Positions 1 through 6,912 of a stretch of 6,912 nt of DNA are shown piece by piece. Origin of the DNA: Synergistales bacterium (GTDB lineage: Bacteria > Synergistota > Synergistia > Synergistales > 79-D21); assembly GCA_015657435.1 (NCBI GenBank), contig JADLKH010000002.1:338-7249 (forward strand), in the 5' to 3' direction. Position numbers and translations under genes: made by a program. The notes under the pieces were generated by a model that saw only the letters and a list, made by a program, of their open reading frames with translations, was not told where the DNA came from and ran no database searches. The first letter of the stretch is position 1. The number at the start of each line of letters is the position of its first letter.

Positions 1-249
1 GCGTGTGGGCTTGCCGCATGCAGGGCAAACAAGCATGGCTTTGGCTGCGTAAAACGGGGTTTCCTGCTTGACGATCCCGCCCTTCGGGCTCTTCTGGGTC
101 GGGCGAACGTGCTTCGTAGCCAGGTTGATCCCCTCTACGACGATCATGTCCTTCGACGGGATATGGCGGAGGACCTTGCCTTCTTTCCCGGCATCCTTCC
201 CTGAAAGGACATGAACGCGGTCACCTTTCTTGATCCTCATCTTTCCCAT
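1..249 (-). CDS. rplX: 50S ribosomal protein L24, 3' end cut off by the window edge
   Basis: L24 is an assembly-initiator protein of the large subunit that binds domain I of 23S rRNA and later sits near the exit tunnel. The first 83 residues are visible. Residues 4-33 form the KOW motif ([20 protein letters not shown], then EGKVL). NLATKHVRP (42-50) and the PKGGIV stretch (55-60) are typical of bacterial L24. Residues 75-78 are Cys-Pro-Ala-Cys followed by GKPTR, the first half of the zinc-ribbon-like C-terminus of 'C+' L24 proteins; the second Cys pair would lie beyond the left edge. Start: the ATG at 249 has AGGAGG eight bases upstream, while the ATG at 240 lies too far from it, so the longer form ([10 protein letters not shown]) is chosen. 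It follows rplN by 12 bases, the usual start of the spc block. Confidence 0.96.
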   Translation of the reverse strand, partial: MGKMRIKKGDRVHVLSGKDAGKEGKVLRHIPSKDMIVVEGINLATKHVRPTQKSPKGGIVKQETPFYAAKAMLVCPACGKPTR

Positions 250-257
250 GACAAAAG

Positions 258-264
258 CCTCCTA
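258..264 (-). promoter_or_regulatory. rplX ribosome binding site overlapping the rplN stop codon
   Basis: Read on the minus strand this is TAGGAGG. The TAG is the rplN stop (264-262) and AGGAGG (263-258) is the Shine-Dalgarno sequence for rplX, eight bases before its ATG. A ribosome ending rplN therefore sits on the rplX initiation site, which suggests translational coupling (inference). Confidence 0.85.
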
Positions 265-630
265 CACGACCTCAGGGGCAAGCGAGACGATGCGCATGTA
301 TTTCTTCTCGCGAAGTTCCCTGGCAACGGGGCCGAAGATGCGTGTTCCCTTGGGATCGCCGTTGTTGTCGATGATCACGGCCGCATTGTCGTCGAAACGG
401 ACGTAGGAGCCGTCCTTCCGGCGGATTTCCTTGCTCGTCCTGACGATGACCGCCTTGACCACTTGCCCTTTCCCGATATTGCTGTTGGGAATGGCTTCCT
501 TCACCGAAGCGACAATCACGTCGCCGATGGAGCCGACAAATCGCTGGCTTCCGCCAACGACATGCACGCACATGATCTTTTTCGCGCCTGAGTTGTCGGC
601 TACGTTAAGGACTGTCCTAAGCTGGATCAT
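262..630 (-). CDS. rplN: 50S ribosomal protein L14
   Basis: L14 is a 50S protein at the subunit interface; it contacts 16S rRNA in inter-subunit bridges and is also the docking site of the silencing factor RsfS in bacteria. The 122-residue product has the normal family length. It opens [17 protein letters not shown] and carries the L14 signature at about residues 60-86 ([15 protein letters not shown], then [13 protein letters not shown]). It ends with [13 protein letters not shown] and IVSLAPEVV, as L14 should. The ATG start has GAGGAGG eight bases upstream, inside the last codons of rpsQ. The rpsQ stop is only three bases away. The stop codon is TAG. Nothing looks abnormal. Confidence 0.98.
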   Translation of the reverse strand: MIQLRTVLNVADNSGAKKIMCVHVVGGSQRFVGSIGDVIVASVKEAIPNSNIGKGQVVKAVIVRTSKEIRRKDGSYVRFDDNAAVIIDNNGDPKGTRIFGPVARELREKKYMRIVSLAPEVV

Positions 631-633
631 TCC

Positions 634-927
634 TTACGCCTCCTCGTCGCCGGTCTCGACACCGAGGATCGGTGCGCGGCGGAGGACTTCCTTAAGGGCC
701 CAGTGCTTATGGGCGCTCAGGGGTCGCGTCTCCTCGATGAGAACCTGGTCTCCGATTCGACAGGTGTTCTCTTCGTCGTGCGCCATGTACTTCTTGTATT
801 TGAGCACCGGCTTGCCGTAGAGGGCATGCTTGGCCATCCGGTCCACACGGACAACGATCGTCTTCTGCATCTTGTTGCTGACGACCGTGCCGATCCGCGT
901 CTTCCGATGAGAGGTTCTCTCCTCCAT
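634..927 (-). CDS. rpsQ: 30S ribosomal protein S17
   Basis: S17 is an OB-fold primary binder of the 16S rRNA 5' domain, needed early in 30S assembly. The 97-residue product has the family core: [19 protein letters not shown] (8-26), a [15 protein letters not shown] segment (39-53) and the signature around residues 59-71 ([13 protein letters not shown]). It is about a dozen residues longer than the roughly 84-residue E. coli protein, mostly through a C-terminal tail ending GVETGDEEA. That tail is partly shaped by the overlapping rplN ribosome binding site, since the last codons GAG GAG GCG contain GAGGAGG. The start has GAGGAGG nine bases upstream, likewise embedded in the end of rpmC. Confidence 0.97.
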   Translation of the reverse strand: MEERTSHRKTRIGTVVSNKMQKTIVVRVDRMAKHALYGKPVLKYKKYMAHDEENTCRIGDQVLIEETRPLSAHKHWALKEVLRRAPILGVETGDEEA

Positions 928-933
928 CGTCCG

Positions 934-1149
934 TTACCTCCTCGCGGTCGCGCGTTCCACTGCGACTTCCTTCTCACGTTTGACCGTGAGAATCCGCGCG
1001 ATGGTCCGCTTGACTTCCGAAATTCGACTGTGGTTCCCCTGCTGTCCAATGGCGCTCTGGAAACGCAGGTTAAAGAGTTCTTCCTTGTACTGGCGGTGCT
1101 TGTCGCCGAGTTCCTCAATCGTAAGGTCCCTGAAATCCTTGGCCTTCAT
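934..1149 (-). CDS. rpmC: 50S ribosomal protein L29
   Basis: L29 is a small two-helix protein next to L23 at the mouth of the polypeptide exit tunnel, close to the trigger factor and SRP docking site. The 71-residue product begins MKAKDFRDLTIEEL, has the conserved LFNLRFQ block (25-31) and the family signature at 42-56 (RISEVKRTIARILTV). The C-terminal tail is basic (ERATARR). Its last codons, AGG AGG, double as the rpsQ ribosome binding site. The upstream SD is weak (GGTGGTGA within the end of rplP) compared with other genes here. rplP ends only three bases before the start, so translation probably depends on ribosomes finishing rplP (inference). Confidence 0.97.
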   Translation of the reverse strand: MKAKDFRDLTIEELGDKHRQYKEELFNLRFQSAIGQQGNHSRISEVKRTIARILTVKREKEVAVERATARR

Positions 1150-1152
1150 GGT

Positions 1153-1575
1153 CTATTCACCACCCAGTCCCTCTCGGGCAACAAACCGGACCTTGATCGG
1201 GAGTTTATGTCCTGCCGTGAGGAAAGCCTCCTCGGCAACCTCCCGCGTGACACCGGCTACCTCAAACATGATCCGGCCCCGCTTGACCGGGGCAACCCAG
1301 AATTCCGGGCTTCCCTTTCCCTTTCCCATACGGGTTTCAAGCGGCTTTTTCGTAAAGGGGCGATCCGGGAAGATGCGGATCCAGATCTTGCCGCCCTTCT
1401 TCATTTTCCGCGAGATCGCGACACGGGCCGCCTCGATTTGCCTTGCGGTGATCCAGGCACAATCAAGAGCCTGCATCCCGAAATCGCCGAAGTCCACCTC
1501 GGTGGCTCCCTTTGCTCGGCCACTCAGGGGCCGGCGGAACGGCTTCCTGTATTTGACACGGCTAGGCATAAGCAT
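1153..1575 (-). CDS. rplP: 50S ribosomal protein L16
   Basis: L16 helps position the A-site tRNA and completes the peptidyl transferase region late in 50S assembly. The 140-residue product matches the family in length and order: [11 protein letters not shown] at the start, [13 protein letters not shown] (41-53), signature KIWIRIFPD (63-71), and RMGKGKG (82-88). The Arg at 82 aligns with E. coli Arg81, the residue hydroxylated by RoxA/YcfD in some bacteria. Whether this organism modifies it cannot be told. The first ATG is preferred over the one two codons later because L16 normally starts MLMP/MLQP and a purine-rich AAGGGG lies about ten bases upstream. It lies six bases after rpsC; the stop is TAG. 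Confidence 0.98.
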   Translation of the reverse strand: MLMPSRVKYRKPFRRPLSGRAKGATEVDFGDFGMQALDCAWITARQIEAARVAISRKMKKGGKIWIRIFPDRPFTKKPLETRMGKGKGSPEFWVAPVKRGRIMFEVAGVTREVAEEAFLTAGHKLPIKVRFVAREGLGGE

Positions 1576-1581
1576 GGTGCG

Positions 1582-2253
1582 TTAACCCCTTTCCTTTGCG
1601 CCCTCTTTGGCCGTCTTCCGGGGCCGGTAGGCGGCATCGCCACGGTAAACCCATACCTTGACGCCAATGACTCCGTAGATCGTTCGGGCTTCGGCAAATC
1701 CGTAGTCGATATCGGCCCTGAGGGTCGAAAGCGGAAGCTGGCCTTCAAGGTACCACTCCGTCCTCGCGATTTCCGCTCCTCCGAGGCGCCCCCCGCACTG
1801 GACCTTGATCCCCTTGGCGCCTGATTTCATGGCGCGGAAAATCGCCTTCTTCATGGCGCGGCGGAAACTGACCCTCATCTCGAGAGAGGAAGCCACGCCT
1901 TCGGCAAGGATGGAGGCTTCCATATCCGGGTTTTTGATCTCCTGGACGTTGATCATGACCCGAAGACCGGTTTTCGCCTGAAGTTCCTCACGTACTTTCT
2001 GGATTTCCGTACCGCCTTTCCCGATAACTACCCCAGGCCGGGCGGTCGAAATCGTGAAAGCGATGACGTTGCCGATCCGCTCGATTTCCACCTTTGCGAC
2101 ACCTGCGCCCTTCCACCGGTCGATGAGCCACTGGCGAAGCTCTAGATCCTGGTGAAGGTTCTTCGCGTAATTTCTTCCGCTGGCATACCACTTTGATTCC
2201 CAATCGCGGATGATGCCCAGCCGCATCCCCACAGGATGAATTTTCTGACCCAC
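1582..2253 (-). CDS. rpsC: 30S ribosomal protein S3, GTG start
   Basis: S3 sits at the mRNA entry channel of the 30S head and, with S4 and S5, contributes to mRNA unwinding. The product is 223 residues. It starts (M)GQKIHPVGMRLGI as in other S3 proteins, has a KH domain with the GKGG loop (78-81) in GVVIGKGGTEIQKV, and a C-terminal domain with GGRLGGAEIAR. Two GTG codons could start it. The one at 2259 is a single base after AGGAGG, too close to work. The one at 2253 has seven bases of spacing and gives the canonical GQK N-terminus, so it is chosen. The residues after KTAKEG form a short basic tail. rplV lies 12 bases upstream. Confidence 0.96.
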   Translation of the reverse strand: MGQKIHPVGMRLGIIRDWESKWYASGRNYAKNLHQDLELRQWLIDRWKGAGVAKVEIERIGNVIAFTISTARPGVVIGKGGTEIQKVREELQAKTGLRVMINVQEIKNPDMEASILAEGVASSLEMRVSFRRAMKKAIFRAMKSGAKGIKVQCGGRLGGAEIARTEWYLEGQLPLSTLRADIDYGFAEARTIYGVIGVKVWVYRGDAAYRPRKTAKEGAKERG

Positions 2254-2259
2254 GGTCAC

Positions 2260-2268
2260 CCCTCCTTA
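2260..2268 (-). promoter_or_regulatory. rpsC ribosome binding site overlapping the rplV stop codon
   Basis: On the minus strand this reads TAAGGAGGG. TAA (2268-2266) is the rplV stop and AGGAGG (2266-2261) is the SD. The spacing is one base to the GTG at 2259 and seven bases to the GTG at 2253. This decides the rpsC start in favour of 2253. Confidence 0.85.
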
Positions 2269-2598
2269 GCGTTCCGAGACCACGATGGTCAAGTGGCTGG
2301 ACGTCCGCTTGAACGGATGTGCCCGGCCCATCGAGACGGGGCGGAACCGCTTCATGGCTGTTCCCCTGTCGGCGAAGGCTTCGGAAACGACAAGCTTGTC
2401 AACATCCATTCCGTAATTATTGTCTGCATTCGCCAAAGCGCTCTGCAAGGCTTTCTCAACATAGCGGGCCGCCTTCTTGGGGGTAAACTTCAGGATCGCG
2501 AGGGCTTCTCCGGCCTTCTTGCCCCTGATCAGGTTGAGAACCTGCCGGAGCTTGGTCGGGGAAATCTGCAGTCCCTTGGATATCGCTTTCGCTTCCAT
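2266..2598 (-). CDS. rplV: 50S ribosomal protein L22
   Basis: L22 binds all domains of 23S rRNA, and its long beta-hairpin lines the exit-tunnel constriction, where changes can cause macrolide resistance in other bacteria. The 110-residue product has the normal length. It contains ISPTKLRQVLNLIRGK (12-27), KAARYVEKALQSALANA (42-58) and the C-terminal signature at about 84-108. The hairpin tip reads RFRPVSMGRAHPFKRTSSH. That departs from the commonest RPRAxGRAxxIxKRTSH pattern without a length change, so I read it as lineage variation. The ATG start has AGGGGG ten bases upstream, overlapping the rpsS TAG stop; the spacer is 14 bases. Confidence 0.98.
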   Translation of the reverse strand: MEAKAISKGLQISPTKLRQVLNLIRGKKAGEALAILKFTPKKAARYVEKALQSALANADNNYGMDVDKLVVSEAFADRGTAMKRFRPVSMGRAHPFKRTSSHLTIVVSER

Positions 2599-2612
2599 CT
2601 TTCGTCAACCCC

Positions 2613-2894
2613 CTACTTCACGCCGGAAGCGCGTTCCTGCCCGGCATGCCCGCCGAATTTGCGGGTCGGCGCGAACTCGCCGAGCTTGTGCCCGATCATG
2701 TTTTCCGTGATGAAAACGGGGATGTGGGTCTTCCCGTTATGGACCGCAATCGTGTGTCCGATCATGGCGGGCACGATCGTCGAGCGCCTCGACCAGGTCT
2801 TGATGACCGCCTTTTTCGCTGCCTCGTTCATCATTTCTACCCGGTGGAGGAGCTTGAGTTCAATAAAAGGACCTTTCTTGGTGGACCTTGCCAT
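2613..2894 (-). CDS. rpsS: 30S ribosomal protein S19
   Basis: S19 lies in the 30S head with S13, near the A-site tRNA and the bridge to the 50S subunit. The 93-residue product begins [16 protein letters not shown] and carries [20 protein letters not shown] (36-55), then [19 protein letters not shown] (56-74) and [11 protein letters not shown] (75-85). These are all hallmarks of S19, and the length is normal. The conserved phrase usually read as F(R/K)GHA appears here as FGGHA, a mild change. The ATG start has AGGAGG seven bases upstream. It follows rplB by 19 bases; the stop is TAG. Confidence 0.98.
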   Translation of the reverse strand: MARSTKKGPFIELKLLHRVEMMNEAAKKAVIKTWSRRSTIVPAMIGHTIAVHNGKTHIPVFITENMIGHKLGEFAPTRKFGGHAGQERASGVK

Positions 2895-2913
2895 GTCCTT
2901 CCCTCCTCAACCC

Positions 2914-3741
2914 TTACTTCGCGTACCGGCGCCGGACGATCATCTTGTCGGACGGCTTCGATTTGCGGGTTCTGAAACCCTTCGCTGGGGTTCCCCAAGG
3001 GGAGACAGGGTGTTTGTTCGACTTGCTGCAGCCTTCACCGCCACCCATGGGGTGATCGACGGGGTTCATGACCATCCCGCGCACCTTCGGCCGGCGGCCA
3101 AGCCAACGAACTTTGCCTGCCTTCCCGTCAACGATGTTCTCGTGCTCCTCGTTGCCAACCTGGCCGATCGTCGCCATGCATTGCTGCAGGACGAGACGCA
3201 GCTCACCGCTCGGCATCCTGATATAGGCATATTTGCCTTCCTTGGCCATCAGCTGTGCGCTCGAGCCGGCTGACCTCACCATGACGCCGCCCCTACCTGG
3301 CTCCAGTTCGATATTGTGGACGACGGTTCCCACGGGGATGTCCATCATCTTCAGCGCATTCCCGGGTTTGATGTCCGCGCCGGGGCCCGCCATGATCCGA
3401 GTGCCCACGGTCAGTCCGGAAGGGGCCAGGATGTACCGCTTCTCGCCGTCAGCGTAGTTGATCAGGGCGATCCGGGCCGAACGGTTCGGATCGTATTCGA
3501 TCGTCGCCACGTTCCCGGGAATTCCGATCTTATCCCGCTTGAAGTCGATCTTCCGGTACTGCCTCTTGTTCCCGCCCCCGCGGTGACGCATCGTCACCCG
3601 TCCCGTATTGTTCCTGCCGGCGGTCTTCCGAATTGGCTCAAGCAAGCTCTTTTCCGGCTCGGTCGAGGTGATCTCCTTGTAATCCGAGTTCGCCATGGTG
3701 CGGCGGCTGGGTGTTGTGGGTTTGAATTTTTTCATCGCCAT
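2914..3741 (-). CDS. rplB: 50S ribosomal protein L2
   Basis: L2 is one of the largest and most conserved 50S proteins, needed for subunit association, tRNA binding and peptidyl transferase activity. The 275-residue product has the normal length: N-terminal [34 protein letters not shown] (52-71), an OB-fold core with [13 protein letters not shown] (82-94), [11 protein letters not shown] (97-107), the SH3-like part with GEL and VGNEEHENI (195-203), and the C-terminal [12 protein letters not shown] (226-237). His230 corresponds to the functionally important His229 of mature E. coli L2 and is present. The second His of the usual DHPHGGGEG is Met232. The first ATG, with GGAGGAG seven bases upstream, is preferred over the ATG two codons later. 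rplW is 20 bases upstream. Confidence 0.98.
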   Translation of the reverse strand: MAMKKFKPTTPSRRTMANSDYKEITSTEPEKSLLEPIRKTAGRNNTGRVTMRHRGGGNKRQYRKIDFKRDKIGIPGNVATIEYDPNRSARIALINYADGEKRYILAPSGLTVGTRIMAGPGADIKPGNALKMMDIPVGTVVHNIELEPGRGGVMVRSAGSSAQLMAKEGKYAYIRMPSGELRLVLQQCMATIGQVGNEEHENIVDGKAGKVRWLGRRPKVRGMVMNPVDHPMGGGEGCSKSNKHPVSPWGTPAKGFRTRKSKPSDKMIVRRRYAK

Positions 3742-3761
3742 GTTCGTTCTCCTCCCGCACC

Positions 3762-4058
3762 CTACGCGCTCGCGCCTTCAAAGAACTTGATGCGCTCACC
3801 CGCTGCGAGGGTGACGACGGCTTTCTTCCACGAGCGGGAACGCCCCAGGAACACGCCCAGGCGCTTCGGCTTCGAACGCACCCTTATCGTGTTGACGCTT
3901 TCGACCTTCACCTTGAAGATTTCCTCAACCGCCTGGCGGATCACGACCTTGTTCGCTTTCGGGTGAACCTCGAAAGCGTACTTGTTCTGCTCCATTTGGC
4001 GATTCGACTTCTCCGTGATGATCGGCCGGATAATCACATCATGCGACACGAGATTCAT
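3762..4058 (-). CDS. rplW: 50S ribosomal protein L23
   Basis: L23 lies at the tunnel exit and is the main docking site for trigger factor and the signal recognition particle. The 98-residue product begins [18 protein letters not shown]. Glu16 in the TEK motif aligns with E. coli Glu18, the key trigger-factor contact. [20 protein letters not shown] (27-46), [11 protein letters not shown] and the basic loop [21 protein letters not shown] are typical. It starts inside the rplD stop: ATG (4058-4056) and TGA (4057-4055) form an ATGA overlap, the only overlapping junction in the window. A strong AGGAGGT lies nine bases upstream within the last codons of rplD. Coupled translation with rplD is likely. 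Confidence 0.98.
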   Translation of the reverse strand: MNLVSHDVIIRPIITEKSNRQMEQNKYAFEVHPKANKVVIRQAVEEIFKVKVESVNTIRVRSKPKRLGVFLGRSRSWKKAVVTLAAGERIKFFEGASA

Positions 4059-4681
4059 CGGCCGTACACCTCCTGCAGTTTCTGGGCGGACGCAGCCGTC
4101 ATGATCAGGTGTTCATGGTTCAGGATGTCATAGACATTGATGCTGTCCACGTGAATCACCTTGGCTCCCGGGATGTTCGCCGCAGAGCGGTAAATGTTCT
4201 CGTTCGACTCATCGATGACCATGAGAGGCTTGCGCGTCGCTTCGATCTTTCCGAGAAAAGCCAGCATGGCCTTCGTCTTCGGAGTTTCAAGGTTGCCGTT
4301 TTCCAGGATCAGCATGCGATCCTCCGTCGCTTTCAGGGAAAGCGCACTCCGCATGGCCAGCTGCCGGACCTTGCGGTTCACCTTCTGACTGTAGTCGCGC
4401 GGTTTCGGTCCATGGGCGACGCCACCCTTGAGCCAGAGAGGTGAGCGGGTGCTCCCTGCCCGCGCCCGTCCCGTGTGCTTCTGACGAAACGGCTTGCGTC
4501 CTCCTCCATTCACTTCACCGCGGGTTTTTGCGCTCGCCGTCCCCTGCCTGGCATTCGCCAACTGGGCCACGACGACCTGGTGCATCGCGGGAACATGAAT
4601 GGGCGCTCCGAAAACGGCGTCGGAAAGTTCGAGGCTTCCTACGACTTCGCCCTCAAAATTGATCAACTTCATGGTAGGCAT
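4055..4681 (-). CDS. rplD: 50S ribosomal protein L4
   Basis: L4 binds domain I of 23S rRNA, and its extended loop forms part of the exit-tunnel constriction with L22. In enterobacteria it also represses its own operon, but the leader used for that precedes rpsJ and is not present here. The 208-residue product has the usual length. It opens MPTMKLINFEGEVVG and carries HQVVVAQLANARQGT (34-48), then the tunnel loop GGGRKPFRQKHTGRARAGS (59-77), RSPLW, and GPKPRDYSQKVNRK (91-104). The C-terminal Rossmann-like half includes LMVIDESNENIYRSAAN. The first ATG is favoured by the MPT N-terminus and by AAGGAGGG ten bases upstream; the ATG three codons later is too distant. It is the only gene in the window with a TGA stop. 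Confidence 0.98.
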   Translation of the reverse strand: MPTMKLINFEGEVVGSLELSDAVFGAPIHVPAMHQVVVAQLANARQGTASAKTRGEVNGGGRKPFRQKHTGRARAGSTRSPLWLKGGVAHGPKPRDYSQKVNRKVRQLAMRSALSLKATEDRMLILENGNLETPKTKAMLAFLGKIEATRKPLMVIDESNENIYRSAANIPGAKVIHVDSINVYDILNHEHLIMTAASAQKLQEVYGR

Positions 4682-4706
4682 GGTCTTCTTGCCCTCCTTC
4701 CGCCGC

Positions 4707-5333
4707 CTAATGCTTCTTGCGGACCAAAACGAGGCCGTTGCGAGCCCCCGGGATGGCCCCCCTGATCAGGATCAGGTTGTTTTCCGCGTCAATGGCAGCC
4801 ACTTTCAGGTTCTTGACCGTGACCTTTTCGTTTCCCATCCGGCCAGGGTTTCCGTGTCCCTTGAAGACCCGGCCGGGATAGCTGTGCGCACCGGAAGAAC
4901 CAGGGCGCCGATGCCACTTGGACTGGCCGTGGGAGGCGGGCCCGCCGCCCCAGCCATACCTCTTCATACCGCCGGCCGTGCCTTTGCCCTTGCTCACTCC
5001 CGTCACGTCGACGATCTCGCCGGTCTCGAAAATGGAGGCTTGGACTTCCATGCCGGGCTGATAAGCCGCAGGTTCATCAATGCGGAATTCCCTGATCCAC
5101 CGCTTCGGCTCAATCCCCGCCTTTTCGAAAACGACCTTCATCGGCTTCGCGACATTTTTCGCCTTCTTTGCGCCGAAAGCCAGAACCACCGCCGTATACC
5201 CGTTCCTCTCCTGAGTCCTGATCGCCAGAACCGGGCAGGGGCCCGCTTCGACAACCGTTACCGGGACGGCTCTTCCTTCTTCGTCGAAAATCTGGGTCAT
5301 TCCAATCTTCCGTCCCAAAATTCCCATGCTCAT
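4707..5333 (-). CDS. rplC: 50S ribosomal protein L3
   Basis: L3 is a primary 23S rRNA binder whose long extension reaches toward the peptidyl transferase centre. The 208-residue product begins MSMGILGRKIGMTQIFDEEG and has VSKGKGTAGGMKRYGW (113-128), GPASHGQSKWHRRPGSSG (131-148) and the signature region PGRMGNEKVTVKNLKV (163-178). The stretch GSSGAHSYPG (145-154) lacks the Gln methylated by PrmB in E. coli L3, as expected outside the lineages that carry PrmB. The first of two nearby ATGs is used: AAGGAG lies nine bases before it and 15 before the second, and L3 normally starts M-x-x-G-ILGRK. A 39-base spacer, the longest in the window, separates it from rpsJ. Stop TAG. Confidence 0.98.
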   Translation of the reverse strand: MSMGILGRKIGMTQIFDEEGRAVPVTVVEAGPCPVLAIRTQERNGYTAVVLAFGAKKAKNVAKPMKVVFEKAGIEPKRWIREFRIDEPAAYQPGMEVQASIFETGEIVDVTGVSKGKGTAGGMKRYGWGGGPASHGQSKWHRRPGSSGAHSYPGRVFKGHGNPGRMGNEKVTVKNLKVAAIDAENNLILIRGAIPGARNGLVLVRKKH

Positions 5334-5372
5334 TCGATTCAGCTCCTTTTCGCTCAGAGCTCCCCCCGAAGG
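5334..5372 (-). other. rpsJ-rplC spacer with the rplC ribosome binding site
   Basis: This 39-base stretch is the longest non-coding gap in the window. It holds the rplC SD (AAGGAG, 5348-5343). A weak five-base inverted repeat (5341-5345 with 5357-5361, loop of 11) would partly cover that SD if it formed. There is no T-run, so it is not a terminator, and I see no convincing promoter. Confidence 0.6.
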
Positions 5373-5678
5373 TTACAACTTGATCTGGATGTCCACCCCG
5401 GAAGGGAGATTCAGCTGCATTAAGGCCTCCATCGTCTTCTGCGTCGGGTCGACGATGTCGATGAGGCGCTTGTGTGTCCGAATTTCATACTGTTCACGCG
5501 CGTCCTTGTCCTTGTGCGGGGACTTTAGGACCGTGAACTTGTTGATCTCCGTCGGAATCGGGATCGGTCCGGAGACTCTGGCTCCCGTACGCTCCGCGGT
5601 CTCCGCTATCTGAACGGCGGAGGCGTCGAGCACGCGGTGGTCGAACGCTTTTAGGTTGATGCGTATCTTTTTTGCCAA
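5373..5678 (-). CDS. rpsJ: 30S ribosomal protein S10, TTG start
   Basis: S10 is a 30S head protein and, with NusB, part of the transcription antitermination complex (NusE). The 101-residue product matches the family throughout: (M)[17 protein letters not shown] (1-18), [14 protein letters not shown] (31-44), [20 protein letters not shown] (48-67), THKRLIDIV (68-76), and SGVDIQIKL at the end. The start codon is TTG. It is accepted because it gives exactly the canonical MAKK N-terminus and GGGAGGG lies seven bases upstream. No in-frame ATG near the N-terminus offers an alternative. It lies 19 bases after tuf with no terminator between, so it is probably transcribed with tuf rather than from an S10 leader. 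Position 56 is Lys where E. coli has Val57, a state also found in Firmicutes and Actinobacteria. Confidence 0.97.
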   Translation of the reverse strand: MAKKIRINLKAFDHRVLDASAVQIAETAERTGARVSGPIPIPTEINKFTVLKSPHKDKDAREQYEIRTHKRLIDIVDPTQKTMEALMQLNLPSGVDIQIKL

Positions 5679-5685
5679 GGCTGTT

Positions 5686-5692
5686 CCCTCCC
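5686..5692 (-). promoter_or_regulatory. rpsJ ribosome binding site supporting a TTG start
   Basis: On the minus strand this reads GGGAGGG, a good match to the anti-SD, and ends seven bases before the TTG at 5678. Its position supports TTG as the true start of rpsJ. Confidence 0.8.
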
Positions 5693-5697
5693 GACAG

Positions 5698-6888
<1,191 letters not shown>

Positions 6889-6912
6889 CTTCGATACCCC
6901 TCCTTGTTTAGA
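6889..6912 (-). promoter_or_regulatory. tuf leader with ribosome binding site; possible stop of an upstream gene
   Basis: The minus strand reads TCTAAACAAGGAGGGG, then TATCGAAG before the tuf ATG. AAGGAGGGG (6905-6897) is the tuf SD. A TAA at 6910-6908 could be the stop of fusA, the usual gene before tuf, but too little sequence remains to tell. Confidence 0.6.

Noticed and set aside
703..1824. A 373-codon open frame on the plus strand
   Set aside because: It lies antisense to rpsQ, rpmC, rplP and part of rpsC, all certain genes. The translation resembles no family I know, and long antisense frames are expected in GC-rich conserved coding DNA.
2236..3273. A 345-codon open frame on the plus strand
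   Set aside because: It is antisense to rplV, rpsS and rplB. No recognisable domain or suitable SD; best explained as a shadow of the ribosomal genes.
4463..4480. His69 in the L4 tunnel loop (QKHTGRAR instead of QKGTGRAR), near known macrolide-resistance positions
   Set aside because: KHTGRAR is, to my recollection, a recurrent natural variant in bacterial L4; no sign of selection can be read from one sequence.
4599..5423. A 274-codon open frame on the plus strand
   Set aside because: It is antisense to rplC and the ends of rplD and rpsJ. No family resemblance.
5508..5516. Lys56 in S10 at the position of E. coli Val57, a tetracycline/tigecycline resistance site
   Set aside because: Lys at this place is common in natural S10 proteins (e.g. 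Bacillus, Mycobacterium), so it does not indicate acquired resistance.
5679..5697. Possible S10 leader or terminator between tuf and rpsJ
   Set aside because: Only 19 bases, mostly ribosome binding site; too short for the L4-responsive leader of enterobacteria and without hairpin plus T-run.

Overview
The window is one continuous bacterial ribosomal-protein operon read on the minus strand. It runs from the right edge (5' end of the transcript) to the left edge in the order tuf - rpsJ - rplC - rplD - rplW - rplB - rpsS - rplV - rpsC - rplP - rpmC - rpsQ - rplN - rplX. This is the junction of the end of the str operon (tuf), the complete S10 operon and the first two genes of the spc operon. rplX is cut by the left edge. 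Every other gene is complete and intact, with no frameshift or insertion.

The organism is a bacterium using the standard bacterial code. Gene order, Shine-Dalgarno (SD) leaders and the EF-Tu and ribosomal protein sequences are all bacterial. The DNA is moderately GC-rich (roughly 58-60% by eye). tuf is fused directly to rpsJ with only 19 bases between them, so this is not an Escherichia-like arrangement. Some residues (Met in place of the second His of the L2 DHPHGGGEG motif, a Cys-x-x-Cys in L24) fit several deep-branching phyla. I cannot assign a phylum by reading alone.

Layout: tuf fills 5698-6888. The S10 block (rpsJ, rplC, rplD, rplW, rplB, rpsS, rplV, rpsC, rplP, rpmC, rpsQ) fills 634-5678. 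rplN and the 5' part of rplX fill 1-630. Spacers are 39 bases or less. rplD/rplW overlap by four bases (ATGA). I see no terminator or convincing promoter inside, so all genes are probably co-transcribed from a promoter beyond the right edge. In several junctions the next gene's ribosome binding site lies in the last codons or stop codon of the gene before it, which fits translational coupling.

Together the genes supply the elongation factor that delivers aminoacyl-tRNA and a set of 30S proteins (S10, S19, S3, S17) and 50S proteins (L3, L4, L23, L2, L22, L16, L29, L14, L24), including peptidyl-transferase-neighbouring proteins (L2, L3, L16) and exit-tunnel proteins (L4, L22, L23, L29, L24).

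I found no novel system, mobile element, CRISPR array or RNA gene. The points worth a second look are small: tuf has codon preferences clearly unlike the genes beside it, rpsJ starts with TTG, rpsC starts with the second of two nearby GTG codons, TAG stops are frequent, and L2 has a Met beside its conserved functional His.
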